From: Duncaniella muris
Lineage (GTDB): Bacteria; Bacteroidota; Bacteroidia; Bacteroidales; Muribaculaceae
Reading direction: 5' to 3'
DNA: 64,000 nucleotides
Assembly (NCBI RefSeq): GCF_003024805.1
Contig: NZ_PUEC01000007.1
Location: forward strand, 1-64,000
The position numbers were made by a program, and so were the translations under genes. Shown piece after piece: positions 34,174-42,956 of this stretch (within the stretch, counting starts at the first letter, position 1; each line of letters begins with the position of its first letter). Under the pieces are notes generated by a model that was not told the DNA's origin, did not search any database, and was given only the letters and a program-made list of their open reading frames with translations.

Positions 34174-35343
34174 TTAAGCCAACACCTCGTCCAGGTGACT
34201 GTAATTCAGAAGTTTGATTTCTCCGGCAGTATTTTCGAGTGCACCCGCATAGGCCACCGCCTTACCCAGTATGGTTTCTTTGACCCAGCCGTCCATCTGT
34301 TTCAACGCCTTCTCGAAGTCCGCATGGTAGGTCATCGCCGACTTGATTTCAATACCGTATAGCCCCGAATGTTTTTTCAACAGCAAATCGACCTCGTTCT
34401 GGTTCGAATCCCTGTAAAAATAGAGGTTGCTTTCCTTGCCTTGGTTATACCGCCGCTTCAAGGCTTCCGTTACGATGAAGTTCTCGAACAACGCCCCACG
34501 CATCTTGTCCCGTGCGAGCTGTTCCGGCGATTCGATGCCGAGCAGGTGACAGGCAAGCCCTGTATCCGTAAAATAGAGCTTGGGAGTTTTAGTCAGCCGT
34601 TTGCGTGTGTTCTCGAAATAGGGAGGTAGCAGGAAGACAATATAGGATGCCTGTAAGACGGACAGCCATGCCGTAACGGTATGTGAACTGACACCGATTT
34701 CGTTGGCCAATTCAGAGGCTTTGAACAGCGAACCGATACGTCCGGCGCAAAGCCGGATAAACGTATGGAACTGCATCATGTCCTTAATTTGCAGCAGATC
34801 CCGCACGTCTTTGTCCAAATATGTTTTCATGTACGCCGGATAGAGAAATTTGGGTATGTTACGACCCGAATAAATGGCAGGGTAAAACCCGTTAAACAGC
34901 AGGTTGTCAAGTGGTGTATCAGCAGCCTGTTCCCGTATTTCGGAGTATGACAGGGGGAGCAACTCGAAAACAGCGGTACGTCCTGCCAACGACTGCGTAA
35001 CCTTTTTCAGCATGGCAAACTGCGAACTGCCCGAAAGGATAAACCGCCGGTCGGCATCATCGTCCACCATACCCTGAATATACGACAGCAGGTTCGGGGC
35101 GTTGTGTACCTCGTCGAGAATCATGCCCTCCGTGTGCTGGTTCAGAAAAGCGACCGGGTCGTTTTCGGCGAAACTCCGTACATCGAGGTTTTCCAACGAG
35201 TAATACGGCAGGTGTGAGAACAAGTTGCGGAGCAGCGTCGTCTTTCCGGACTGGCGAGGTCCTGTTATCGTGATGACCGAAAAATAGCGGTAAGCCTCTT
35301 CTATCACGGCGGATAGCTCCCTGTGGATATATTTTGCCTCCAT
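34174..35343 (-). CDS. DUF4143 AAA ATPase (AAA_14 type)
   Basis: A 389-residue protein. The start at 35343 (MEAKYIHRELSAVIEEAYRYFSVITITGPRQSGKTTLL) is preferred because a full promoter lies 30-60 bases upstream; the frame itself extends to 35448. Walker A GPRQSGKT is near residue 28, LDEVHNAPNLLSYIQ gives Walker B, and the C-terminal DUF4143 part has a nuclease-like EVDLLLKKHSGLYGIEIKSA. Such ATPases are common chromosomal and mobile accessory genes of unclear role. Confidence 0.85.
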   Translation of the reverse strand: MEAKYIHRELSAVIEEAYRYFSVITITGPRQSGKTTLLRNLFSHLPYYSLENLDVRSFAENDPVAFLNQHTEGMILDEVHNAPNLLSYIQGMVDDDADRRFILSGSSQFAMLKKVTQSLAGRTAVFELLPLSYSEIREQAADTPLDNLLFNGFYPAIYSGRNIPKFLYPAYMKTYLDKDVRDLLQIKDMMQFHTFIRLCAGRIGSLFKASELANEIGVSSHTVTAWLSVLQASYIVFLLPPYFENTRKRLTKTPKLYFTDTGLACHLLGIESPEQLARDKMRGALFENFIVTEALKRRYNQGKESNLYFYRDSNQNEVDLLLKKHSGLYGIEIKSAMTYHADFEKALKQMDGWVKETILGKAVAYAGALENTAGEIKLLNYSHLDEVLA

Positions 35344-35372
35344 ACTGTTTATGCAATTTTGAAATACAACTG

Positions 35373-35403
35373 CAAAATTACATAAAATACGATGCGCCGC
35401 AAA
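35373..35403 (-). promoter_or_regulatory. Bacteroidetes promoter of DUF4143 gene
   Basis: Minus strand TTTG (35400-35403), 19-base spacer, TAATTTTG (35373-35380): a full consensus match. Confidence 0.8.
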
Positions 35404-35449
35404 TTTTTCAGGGTATTTTCTCACATCCCAAGCCGTTTTTTTTATCATA

Positions 35450-35732
35450 TACGACTCTTCTTTTTTACGAAATCCTTGCTTTTACCGGCAGGTCATTCTT
35501 TACTCTTTTCGTCGGCGAATGTAGGACGAAGCGCATAATCGCCAAGCCGCATTGCATTCGGATGACGAAAACAGACTGTTGCACGGTCGGTTTTCTATCC
35601 GGGTTTGGCTTATGATGCCACAACTTCATCCTCTGGCTGCCTCAAAAAGCTGAAAACAAACCTGCACGGCAAACGAAAGCAGGGAAAAATAAAAATCAGC
35701 ATGATAGTTCAACCAATTAAAAGTAAACAAGT
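35450..35732 (+). promoter_or_regulatory. Long leader L5 of the recurring leader family
   Basis: No gene is visible. The 3' end has a hairpin CTGC/GCAG (35662-35682) directly followed by GGGAAAAATAAAAA, with the ATG of the next gene at 35733. The upstream part diverges from the other leaders. Confidence 0.5.
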
Positions 35733-35957
35733 ATGGTAGAAGAAATTAGACAAGACGACAAAGTGATATTGTCGAGCGAAGACGGTTTTTCCGTCCCTAT
35801 GATTTTCAACAACCTTTGTGGAAAGAATTTCATTGGCAAAGAATACAAGGACTATATCAGGCATATAGCCTTTGAGGAAATGGGACTTAAGCCGGGCATC
35901 GTGTCCCATTATCGGGACGGTGTTCTATATAAGAACGGCACAATCCCGGAACTTTGA
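35733..35957 (+). CDS. Small accessory protein (74 aa)
   Basis: A soluble protein (MVEEIRQDDKVILSSEDGFSVPMIFNNLCGK...) behind leader L5, 47 bases before the next gene. No family is recognised. Confidence 0.55.
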   Translation: MVEEIRQDDKVILSSEDGFSVPMIFNNLCGKNFIGKEYKDYIRHIAFEEMGLKPGIVSHYRDGVLYKNGTIPEL

Positions 35958-36004
35958 ACAGGTAAACCAAAATAGGAACAGTAAAAATCAAAATTTATAC
36001 AAAT

Positions 36005-36637
36005 ATGGAAACAACAACTATTCATCCGGCAGAAGCCTATCTCCGAAACGAGCAGAATCCCACCTCTTTATATGTAAGGATTGAAGGACAACGTAGGCGA
36101 TTATTCATCAACCGCAATGAAAACGTCATCGGCATTATTGCGCCAAGAAAACGAAAAAGCGGGTACATCTTCACGGATTGGGTAAGCATTGAGAAGATAT
36201 ACTATCCGTCATCCTCTCCCGAAGATGCAGCGGACATAGAAAAGAAACAGGTCTTGAAATACCAGAAACTTGCCCGACTTGCCACGCATACGAATGATTG
36301 GCTTCGCAAAATCGCTAATGCCGATTTGGATAAATCCCTCTACGAGAACCGCATCACGACCGGCACACGCATCGACGGCAAGTGTATCGGACTTGCCACC
36401 ATCGAGAAGTATTGCGGCAGTTGGGATATGGCTCGTTTCAGAACGGCACTGAAGCAAGGCGAAAAGTTTTCCACCGGACGCTTCGACTTTTGCGGCTATG
36501 ACGGTACGTTATGGTGCGAACCACGCGAAAACGGCGATATGGCGGCTGGATTCAGCAAAGAGTTCCGGAATTGCGGCAACGGCTACTATTATCTGCTTAT
36601 CAACGATGAATACATGATAGGCTATGACATAGACTGA
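36005..36637 (+). CDS. Accessory protein of unknown function (210 aa)
   Basis: A soluble basic protein, second behind leader L5. N-terminal residues 20-60 look like a beta-rich unit (TSLYVRIEGQRRRLFINRNENVIGIIAP), the middle is helical and Lys-rich, and the end is aromatic (NGYYYLLINDEYMIGYDID). Gene order and terminator indicate a two-gene transcript. Function unknown. Confidence 0.6.
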   Translation: METTTIHPAEAYLRNEQNPTSLYVRIEGQRRRLFINRNENVIGIIAPRKRKSGYIFTDWVSIEKIYYPSSSPEDAADIEKKQVLKYQKLARLATHTNDWLRKIANADLDKSLYENRITTGTRIDGKCIGLATIEKYCGSWDMARFRTALKQGEKFSTGRFDFCGYDGTLWCEPRENGDMAAGFSKEFRNCGNGYYYLLINDEYMIGYDID

Positions 36638-36659
36638 GTTATATGCAGGGTAAGGACAG

Positions 36660-36696
36660 ACCGTATCGGGCAAAGTCTCGGTACGGTTTGTTGTTC
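36660..36696 (+). terminator. Intrinsic terminator
   Basis: ACCGTATCG, loop, CGGTACGGT (one wobble), then TTGTTGTT. Confidence 0.65.
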
Positions 36697-36699
36697 CGA

Positions 36700-37218
36700 T
36701 CAACTGACGGCCTTTTATAAAAATCCTTTCTTCCTCTTATAGCCTTATATCCTGCGGTCAGTTTGCCATAAGCCGCTTCACGCATTTGTGTGACACGTTA
36801 CATAAAGTGCGTGAAGCCCCTTTTGCAAAAGGACGGACACGGACAGACTTGGCATTACAGGGGGCGGGATGAATCCTGCCCTCCGCAGTTCCAAGACCGT
36901 CCATCGGGAAGTCCGTCCCGGCTGACCGCATTGCCCTTTTATCCATAGTCTTTCCTTTTCTAAAAGATTTCCATTAAACCCAAGTCCGCTGCCGTGCGAC
37001 CTACGGGAAAGAATTTTCCGCAAAGGTAACCGGCCGCTCCAATCTTGCCAAGGCCGGCGTGCCGCCGCGAGTGACACGTAAAAATCTTCCTCTCCGTCTG
37101 TCGAGCGTATTTTTTCGGATCAGCCTTGCCCAATTGTCTCTTGCCACCTTCTGAAAGCAGAAAAATCTTCCCGGCGGTCGCAAACAGACCGAACAAAGGG
37201 AAATAAGAATCTTGATTC
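36700..37218 (+). promoter_or_regulatory. Long leader L6 of the recurring leader family
   Basis: A 520-base stretch with no gene. It contains a perfect 10-base inverted pair GCTTCACGCA (36775-36784) / TGCGTGAAGC (36808-36817). A leftward TACCTTTG lies near 37021-37028. A block CGTAAAAATCTTCCTCTCC is shared with L4. The terminal hairpin is CGGTC/GACCG (37175-37191), followed by GGGAAATAAGAA at 37198. Confidence 0.55.
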
Positions 37219-37578
37219 ATGAGTATTACAAAAACAATAATAAGTATGGAAATATTGAAAATCGTAATTCCCAAGTGGAATATAGCGGAAATTACTGGCT
37301 ATGACCCGATGACAACCTTTTGGCAGGACTTCTCTATAGCAGACAAGTTCGGGAATGAAGCCATAGCTGACACATACAGAAGGGTTAAGGCAGAATGGAA
37401 AGATAACTACAAGCACTGGACAGAGCTGTGCCTTGTGCTTAATCACAAAATTTGGCAATGGCACGAGCGGGACAACCAGAAAGCCACGCTCTATGACCGC
37501 CTTTGGAAAGAAGCAGACGGAATGACCGCCGAATGGCCAGACGAGCAGCAGGAGTATTACTTTCAAATAACGGATTAA
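37219..37578 (+). CDS. Accessory protein of unknown function (119 aa)
   Basis: A soluble protein (MSITKTIISMEILKIVIPKW...). Translation may instead begin at 37249 (MEILKIV), which gives a leader-to-ATG distance closer to that of L5. Trp-rich and acidic; no family recognised. Followed by another small gene. Confidence 0.55.
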   Translation: MSITKTIISMEILKIVIPKWNIAEITGYDPMTTFWQDFSIADKFGNEAIADTYRRVKAEWKDNYKHWTELCLVLNHKIWQWHERDNQKATLYDRLWKEADGMTAEWPDEQQEYYFQITD

Positions 37579-37626
37579 AGCAATCGTTGGGAAGGTGTGA
37601 AATCTCCCCACTATAAACTCAAAACT

Positions 37627-37989
37627 ATGACCGCTCAAGAAAAGATACAAAAAGTAACGGAAATATCCCAAAGCAAAGGCTGGAGCATAAGTGTGGATGA
37701 CAAAAATAAATCAAATATTCAGTTCGACTTCCAACGCTATACCAACTATGGGCAGGATTTTAATTTCAGTGCCGAAATGAAATGCGAGGACATTGATACC
37801 CTCATTGCTGACATGGAACAATATTTCGAGGGTTTTGACCCGGATTACGAAGCCTATCTATGGATTGGAAATGATGGGCACGGTAAAAATGGCGCACCTT
37901 ACCACATCAAGGACATTGTATCGGATATGGAGGAAGCGGAAAAACAAATACACGACTTGTTGGAAGCACTTGAGACAGAATTTATCTAA
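37627..37989 (+). CDS. Accessory protein of unknown function (120 aa)
   Basis: Start at 37627 (MTAQEKIQKVTEISQSKGWSISVDDKN) is preferred over 37597, whose first ten residues look like spacer. The acidic mixed alpha/beta protein (MKCEDIDTLIADMEQYFEGFDPDYEAYLWIGNDGHG) is typical of small accessory genes of these elements. Function unknown. Confidence 0.55.
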   Translation: MTAQEKIQKVTEISQSKGWSISVDDKNKSNIQFDFQRYTNYGQDFNFSAEMKCEDIDTLIADMEQYFEGFDPDYEAYLWIGNDGHGKNGAPYHIKDIVSDMEEAEKQIHDLLEALETEFI

Positions 37990-38029
37990 TGCGCATGATG
38001 ATTTATAAGACTAATTCCAAAAGGAGCTT

Positions 38030-38250
38030 ATTTTACTGTTATACAACCGATACTAAATGTAGTATATACTAAGGTTAGTAAAGTAGGATATTAGGAAATA
38101 TCCCATCAGAAATGATAGAATGCACTACATTTAGTCAATCAGTATTTTAGTATAGTAGTAGATACTATAATACTAAAATATACAAAAGTAGTAAAATAGT
38201 ATGCACTAATAATAGTAAATACTAAAAATAGTATTATCTTTGTATCAGAT
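38030..38250. repeat. AT-rich repeat region before parA (candidate partition site)
   Basis: Dense in TAGTA/TACTA words. A perfect 12-base inverted pair ACTAAATGTAGT (38052-38063) / ACTACATTTAGT (38124-38135) encloses a hairpin GGATATT-AGGA-AATATCC (38086-38103). A parA promoter box TATCTTTG is at 38235-38242. The layout resembles plasmid centromere/operator sites; an origin cannot be excluded. Confidence 0.6.
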
Positions 38251-38266
38251 ATAAAGACACGAAATT

Positions 38267-39022
38267 ATGACAAAAATAATCGCAGTTTTGAACCACAAGG
38301 GCGGTGTCGGAAAGACAACTACCACCATCAATCTTGCTGCCGCATTGCAGCAGAAGAAAAAGCGTGTACTGCTCATCGACATGGACGGTCAGGCAAACCT
38401 CACGGAATCCTGCGGTCTCTCCATCGAAGAGGAACGGACGGTGTACGGAGCGATGAAAGGCGAATATACCTTACCGGTATTCGAGTTGGAAAACGGTCTT
38501 TCCGTTGTACCGTCCTGCCTCGATTTGTCGGCGACAGAATCCGAGCTTATCAACGAGCCGGGGCGGGAATTAATACTAAAAGGGCTGATTGCAAAATTGC
38601 TTGAAACCCGTAAATTCGACTATATCCTGATTGACTGTCCGCCCTCGCTGGGTTTGCTGACGCTCAACGCCCTCACATCGGCGGATTTCCTGATTATCCC
38701 GGTACAGGCGCAGTTCCTCGCCATGCGCGGAATGGCAAAGATTACAAATGTGGTCGGGATTGTCAAGGAACGTTTGAACCCAAACCTAAATATCGGCGGC
38801 ATTGTCATCACCCAGTTTGACAAGCGCAAGACGCTCAACAAAAGTGTGGCGGAACTAATCAGCGAATCGTTCTGCGACAAGGTATTCAAGACCGTCATCC
38901 GGGACAATGTATCATTGGCCGAAGCTCCGATAAAAGGCATGAATATCTTTGAGTATAACAAGAACAGCAACGGGGCAAAGGACTACATGGAGTTGGCAAA
39001 GGAAGTGTTGAAATTAAAGTAA
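38267..39022 (+). CDS. parA: ParA-family partition ATPase
   Basis: A 251-residue ParA/Soj ATPase. Deviant Walker A KGGVGKTTT at residues 11-19, then VLLIDMDGQANLTES (Walker A') and YILIDCPPSLGLLTLNAL (Walker B). It would separate copies of the element before cell division. Bacteroidales conjugative elements often carry such a gene, sometimes called TraA. The repeat region just upstream, and the RHH gene eight bases downstream, support a partition operon. Confidence 0.9.
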   Translation: MTKIIAVLNHKGGVGKTTTTINLAAALQQKKKRVLLIDMDGQANLTESCGLSIEEERTVYGAMKGEYTLPVFELENGLSVVPSCLDLSATESELINEPGRELILKGLIAKLLETRKFDYILIDCPPSLGLLTLNALTSADFLIIPVQAQFLAMRGMAKITNVVGIVKERLNPNLNIGGIVITQFDKRKTLNKSVAELISESFCDKVFKTVIRDNVSLAEAPIKGMNIFEYNKNSNGAKDYMELAKEVLKLK

Positions 39023-39029
39023 AAACGAT

Positions 39030-39284
39030 ATGGGCAAAAGTGATTCATTGAAAAGCGGCATGAGAAGCGGACTGGACGGCTTGCTGTCATCTACCGGGAA
39101 GTCCACGCAAAAGAAAGAGCCTGCACCGGTCAAAACGGGAAAAGAGCCTGCCGTGCATTGCAATTTTGTTATCGACAAGAGTATTCATATCCGGATGAAA
39201 TACCTCGCTATCGAGAAGAATATGTCGCTCAGGAATATTGTGAACGAGGCGATGAAAGAATATCTGGAGAAGCACGAGAAATAA
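39030..39284 (+). CDS. Small ribbon-helix-helix protein, possible centromere-binding partner
   Basis: An 84-residue protein with a basic flexible N-terminus (GMRSGLDGLLSSTGKSTQKK) and a C-terminal RHH motif (CNFVIDKSIHIRMKYLAIEKNMSLRNIVNEAMKEYL). This matches small ParB/CopG-type partners that bind the site upstream of parA. Spaced eight bases from parA. It is also a candidate regulator for the TTAGTACGATT motif. Confidence 0.75.
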   Translation: MGKSDSLKSGMRSGLDGLLSSTGKSTQKKEPAPVKTGKEPAVHCNFVIDKSIHIRMKYLAIEKNMSLRNIVNEAMKEYLEKHEK

Positions 39285-39289
39285 CCGGG

Positions 39290-39701
39290 GCGGCAATCCT
39301 CCCAATCGACTTTTATACCATACCGCTATCTTATGGCTCACGTCCACAAGGTAGCGGTTTTCCCGTTTATATCCCCTGCAGTTCTCTTGTTCTATTGCAA
39401 GGCTGCATTTCCCCATTCTATCGATTCCTCTTATCGCTCGTCCGGCTTCATTCCTGCCATCGCCGGTTGGTTTTCCAGACGCAAATTTGGACTGCCGCGC
39501 TTGATTTCACCGCTTTGAAGTGCATTTCTCGTAAAATTCTTCCTTTCCGTGAAAGAGTAATTTTCCGGAAAAAGCGTTGAAAATAGCTTGTTCGTCAGTC
39601 CCTTGAAGCATCTGTAAATCCCAAGCGGTTCAGGCAGAAAAAAGAACCGAAAAGAGGGATAAAAAAGAAAATCAATTCAATGACAATTAAATTTTATGAT
39701 T
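39290..39701 (+). promoter_or_regulatory. Long leader L4 of the recurring leader family
   Basis: No gene is visible. It shares CGTAAAATTCTTCCTTTCC-type and GAAAGAGTAATT blocks with L3. The terminal hairpin is CGGTTC/GAACCG (39626-39649), with GGGATAAAAAAG at 39656. Confidence 0.6.
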
Positions 39702-41441
39702 ATGGCAACAACAGCAGTTCAAGCAGTAGAGAAGAACATCACATCGGTAGCATTGGCAGACATTCAGCCGAGCAATTACAACCCTCGTAAGAATTTTGAC
39801 GAGACAAGCCTTGCGGAGCTTGCCGAGAGCATCCGTCGGCAGGGAGTGCTTCAGCCTATCGGAGTGCGCCCCATTGAGGACAACCGCTTCGAGATTGTAT
39901 TTGGAGAACGGAGATACCGAGCCTCCCTCATGGCTGAATTGACGGAAATTCCGGCTATCGTCATGGAAATTTCAGACGAGACAGCCGAGGAAATGGCGAT
40001 TACCGAGAACCTGCAACGCAAGGATGTTACACCCATTGAGGAAGCAAATGCTTATCAAAAGCTCATAGACAGCGGTCGCCACGATGTGCAATCCTTGACC
40101 GTGCAGTTCGGCAAGACCGAGGCATATATTCGTACACGCCTCAAATTCGTGTCCTTAATACCTGAAATCGCCTTGTTGTTGGAGCAGGACGAGCTTACAA
40201 TCAGTGTGGCAACGGAAATCTGCCGTTATGGGGAAGATATACAGCACGACATCTACGACAAGCATTTGAGAGAGGGTTTGACGTTTAATAGTTGGCGAGG
40301 AATGAAAGCCTCCGAGGTAGCAAAAAACATCGAACGAAGCTATACGACTGACCTCAATCGTTATTCGTTTGACAAGACCCTATGCCTTTCGTGTCCCCAC
40401 AACACCAATAACATGATGTTATTCTGCGAGGGAGGTTGCGGTAATTGTGCCAACCGTTCCTGCCTTGATGAAATGCAAACGTCATATCTTATGGAGAAAG
40501 CCGTACAAATCATGGGACAGCGACCTCTCGCTTTACTTTGCCGAGGATCTTACGGTAGCAATGAAAAAGTAGTTGAATGCCTTGTCGCATCGGGTTTTGA
40601 GGTCGAAAACCTATCAATGCGTCCTAACGACTATCCCGAAGAACCCGAAGCTCCCCAAGTAGAGGATTACGAAAATACCGAGGAATATGCGGAAGCATAT
40701 AAAGAGTATGAAAAAGAGCTGTCGGATTATAACGAAGAATGCGAGGAAGTGAACCGCAGGGGCGAAGCAGGAGAAATCACGTTGTATGTGACGATTGAGC
40801 GCAACGATGTATCGCTATGTTATGTAGAAAATACCGAAATGCAAACGGAGGCAGGAGAGACCCAAGAAACGGTTGTTTCCCCGATTGAGAAATTGGAGAA
40901 GCAGGACAAGCGCAACAAGGAGATTGCCCTTGAAAAGACCGTAGAAGACACCAAAAAGCAGATTCTGGAAGTTGATATGACGGAAACCAAATTTGGTGCG
41001 GACGAGGATAAGATGATTTATTTCTTCATGCTGTCCTCACTCCGAAAAGAACATTTCGAGGCGGTAGGCATTGAGGATAAAGGCTCCTATTACTACCTTA
41101 CGAACGAGGACAAAATGCGCATCATCGAGAACCTTACCGCCAAGCAGAAAGCCGTTATCCGCAGGGACTTCTTGATAGCCAACTTCAAGGACGCATTTGG
41201 TAGCAACGCCATCGCCACCCTTTTGCTTGATTTTGCCAAAAAACATATGCCCGACCGATTGGCAGACATCCAAAACGGATATAACGAGATTTACGAGAAG
41301 CGACACCATCGTATTGAGGAAAAGAAAGCCGTTTTGCTCGTGCAGGAACAAGCCAAACAGGAGGAAGCGGAACAGCCCGAAGAACCGCAACCCGAAGCGG
41401 AGACACAGACCGAACCGCAAACGGAAGAAATAGCTGCTTGA
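39702..41441 (+). CDS. ParB/RepB/Spo0J-family nuclease-domain protein
   Basis: A 579-residue protein. N-terminal residues about 10-110 are a ParB/Srx domain (IQPSNYNPRKNFDETSLAELAESIRRQGVLQPIGV ... FGERRYRASL), then an HTH region (VQFGKTEAYIRTRLKFVSLIPEIALLLEQDELTI). A Cys cluster follows (CLSCPHNTNNMMLFCEGGCGNCANRSC), possibly metal-binding. The C-terminal half is acidic, with a Pro/Glu/Thr tail. It stands apart from parA (680 bases) under its own leader, so it may serve gene control or antirestriction as well as partition. An ATG at 39696 adds two residues. Confidence 0.8.
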   Translation: MATTAVQAVEKNITSVALADIQPSNYNPRKNFDETSLAELAESIRRQGVLQPIGVRPIEDNRFEIVFGERRYRASLMAELTEIPAIVMEISDETAEEMAITENLQRKDVTPIEEANAYQKLIDSGRHDVQSLTVQFGKTEAYIRTRLKFVSLIPEIALLLEQDELTISVATEICRYGEDIQHDIYDKHLREGLTFNSWRGMKASEVAKNIERSYTTDLNRYSFDKTLCLSCPHNTNNMMLFCEGGCGNCANRSCLDEMQTSYLMEKAVQIMGQRPLALLCRGSYGSNEKVVECLVASGFEVENLSMRPNDYPEEPEAPQVEDYENTEEYAEAYKEYEKELSDYNEECEEVNRRGEAGEITLYVTIERNDVSLCYVENTEMQTEAGETQETVVSPIEKLEKQDKRNKEIALEKTVEDTKKQILEVDMTETKFGADEDKMIYFFMLSSLRKEHFEAVGIEDKGSYYYLTNEDKMRIIENLTAKQKAVIRRDFLIANFKDAFGSNAIATLLLDFAKKHMPDRLADIQNGYNEIYEKRHHRIEEKKAVLLVQEQAKQEEAEQPEEPQPEAETQTEPQTEEIAA

Positions 41442-41459
41442 CAAATGTTATCATAACGG

Positions 41460-41496
41460 ATAGGGGGACGGAGAAATCCGCCCTCTATTTATTTTT
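41460..41496 (+). terminator. Intrinsic terminator after parB-like gene
   Basis: ATAGGGGGACGGA-GAAA-TCCGCCCTCTAT with one mismatch and one wobble, then TTATTTTTG. Confidence 0.7.
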
Positions 41497-41499
41497 GTA

Positions 41500-41884
41500 T
41501 GCCCTCGGATAAAGAAGCCCCAAATACCTCTTTTAACTTTCTGACGAACCCGTCACCACCCGCCCGTTCTCCATTCATAGCTTCCGTTCCATTTCTTTTT
41601 TACCATTTTCAACTTCCCTTTTATAGCGTTTCCCCGGCTTCATTCCCTGTCAGCCCCGGTTTGGTTTTATCAGATGCAAAGGTCGGCCGTCGCGCTTGAT
41701 CCGGCGGCTTGAAATGTATTTCCTGCAAATTCTTCCTTTCCCTGAAAGAGTAATTGGCAGGAAAAGCCTTCCGTATGAAGCTGTACCGACAGCCGTGTAC
41801 CGCATCCATAAAATCCCAAAGCGGTTCCGACAGAAAGGAATCGAACGAAGGGAAAATAAAAACAAATCATTAAAATTTAAGATT
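41500..41884 (+). promoter_or_regulatory. Long leader L3 of the recurring leader family
   Basis: No gene is visible. It is the closest relative of L4: CGCTTGAT, TTCTTCCTTTCC and GAAAGAGTAATT blocks are shared. The terminal hairpin is CGGTTCC/GGAATCG (41822-41843, one G-U), then GGGAAAATAAAAA at 41850. Confidence 0.6.
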
Positions 41885-42160
41885 ATGGACAACATCAAGG
41901 AAAGCAAGGAGTACCAACTCGCCAAAGACTGGGAAAGAGCAGTGAACGATTACGGCTTCAATCCCAAACGGTTTGCAGCCGCTATCCCCGAAATGCACCC
42001 CACGCTGCAGCAAAGCCTTTACAGGTTGGTAAAGGAGTGTATCGTGGTCATGGCAGACGAGACACGCAACTACGACGACCGCAACCGTGCATCGCACGAG
42101 GAAGCGAAGTGCATCATGGAATACCTCAAGGCTCACGGAAAACACATCCCATTAAGATAA
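41885..42160 (+). CDS. Small accessory protein (91 aa)
   Basis: A soluble helical protein (MDNIKESKEYQLAKDWERAVNDYGF...). No motif recognised. First of three genes behind leader L3; seven bases before the next gene. Confidence 0.6.
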   Translation: MDNIKESKEYQLAKDWERAVNDYGFNPKRFAAAIPEMHPTLQQSLYRLVKECIVVMADETRNYDDRNRASHEEAKCIMEYLKAHGKHIPLR

Positions 42161-42167
42161 CAGATGT

Positions 42168-42440
42168 ATGAAAACGAAAGAATTACAATTTGACGGCAAT
42201 ACCTACATCTGCCGTATCGTGAAATCCAACGAAGGTGAAGAACTCATTATCGGTTCTACCGCTCTGCTCGATGCACTTCATCCGGGCAGTTTCGAGGACG
42301 AGAACGAAGGCTTTGCAAGTAAGGAAGCCGAACAAATATATGACGAGGTTTTCTTTTTCGCCGATACGAAGACCCTCAAATTACCGGACGGCGAACTCAT
42401 CACGGAATTAAAAGAGGATAACCCCGAATGGTTCAACTAA
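42168..42440 (+). CDS. Small accessory protein (90 aa)
   Basis: An acidic protein (MKTKELQFDGNTYICRIVKSNEGEELIIGSTALLDALHPG...). The acidic, aromatic pattern is common among small genes of these elements. Function unknown. Confidence 0.6.
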   Translation: MKTKELQFDGNTYICRIVKSNEGEELIIGSTALLDALHPGSFEDENEGFASKEAEQIYDEVFFFADTKTLKLPDGELITELKEDNPEWFN

Positions 42441-42473
42441 CATAAATCAATAATCATATTAAAAATCAAAGTT

Positions 42474-42854
42474 ATGGATAAAGAGTATGTAATGCACATC
42501 GCACAGACCATCAAAGAACAATTACTGTCATTTACCCCCATACCCGTCTTTATGTCGTGGGGAGTCAGCGAATTTGTCGCTACGGTATTCCAAGAATTAC
42601 CGGCACTGCGGCTGAAAGTAAACGGACGGTTACACGCCGGATATGTCGTTATCGCTCTCAACGGCTCTGATTACTACGAGGTCTATCTACTGAAAGAAGA
42701 TGATAGCAATGCAAAGTGTGTCAATGAAGAAGTCTGCTTCGACGAACTGGGCGATGTTATCGACCGGGCTATCGAAAGCGGTACAGACAAGGAGGAATAC
42801 GATAAATTCTGCGACCGGCAACTTGCCGAACTTTTAAGCGGTACACGAGCTTAA
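42474..42854 (+). CDS. Accessory protein of unknown function (126 aa)
   Basis: A soluble protein (MDKEYVMHIAQTIKEQLLSFTPIPVFMSWGVSEFVATVFQ...) with a central beta-rich part (LRLKVNGRLHAGYVVIALNGSDYYEVYLLKED). Third gene of the transcript, followed by a terminator. No family is recognised. Confidence 0.6.
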   Translation: MDKEYVMHIAQTIKEQLLSFTPIPVFMSWGVSEFVATVFQELPALRLKVNGRLHAGYVVIALNGSDYYEVYLLKEDDSNAKCVNEEVCFDELGDVIDRAIESGTDKEEYDKFCDRQLAELLSGTRA

Positions 42855-42873
42855 ATAAGCGAACTACCATATA

Positions 42874-42913
42874 AATAACACTGCCCCCATTTTCACGCGG
42901 GCAGTGTTATTTG
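42874..42913. terminator. Bidirectional terminator
   Basis: AAATAACACTGCCC, a 12-base loop, GGGCAGTGTTATTT. Confidence 0.85.
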
Positions 42914-42956
42914 TATGAGGTTGGATGCGTCCAAGCCGCAATATCCTATTATAAAC

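Noticed and set aside
38030-38250. CRISPR-like array before parA
   Set aside because: Repeats are short, irregular TAGTA words without unique spacers and there are no cas genes; a partition or operator site fits better.
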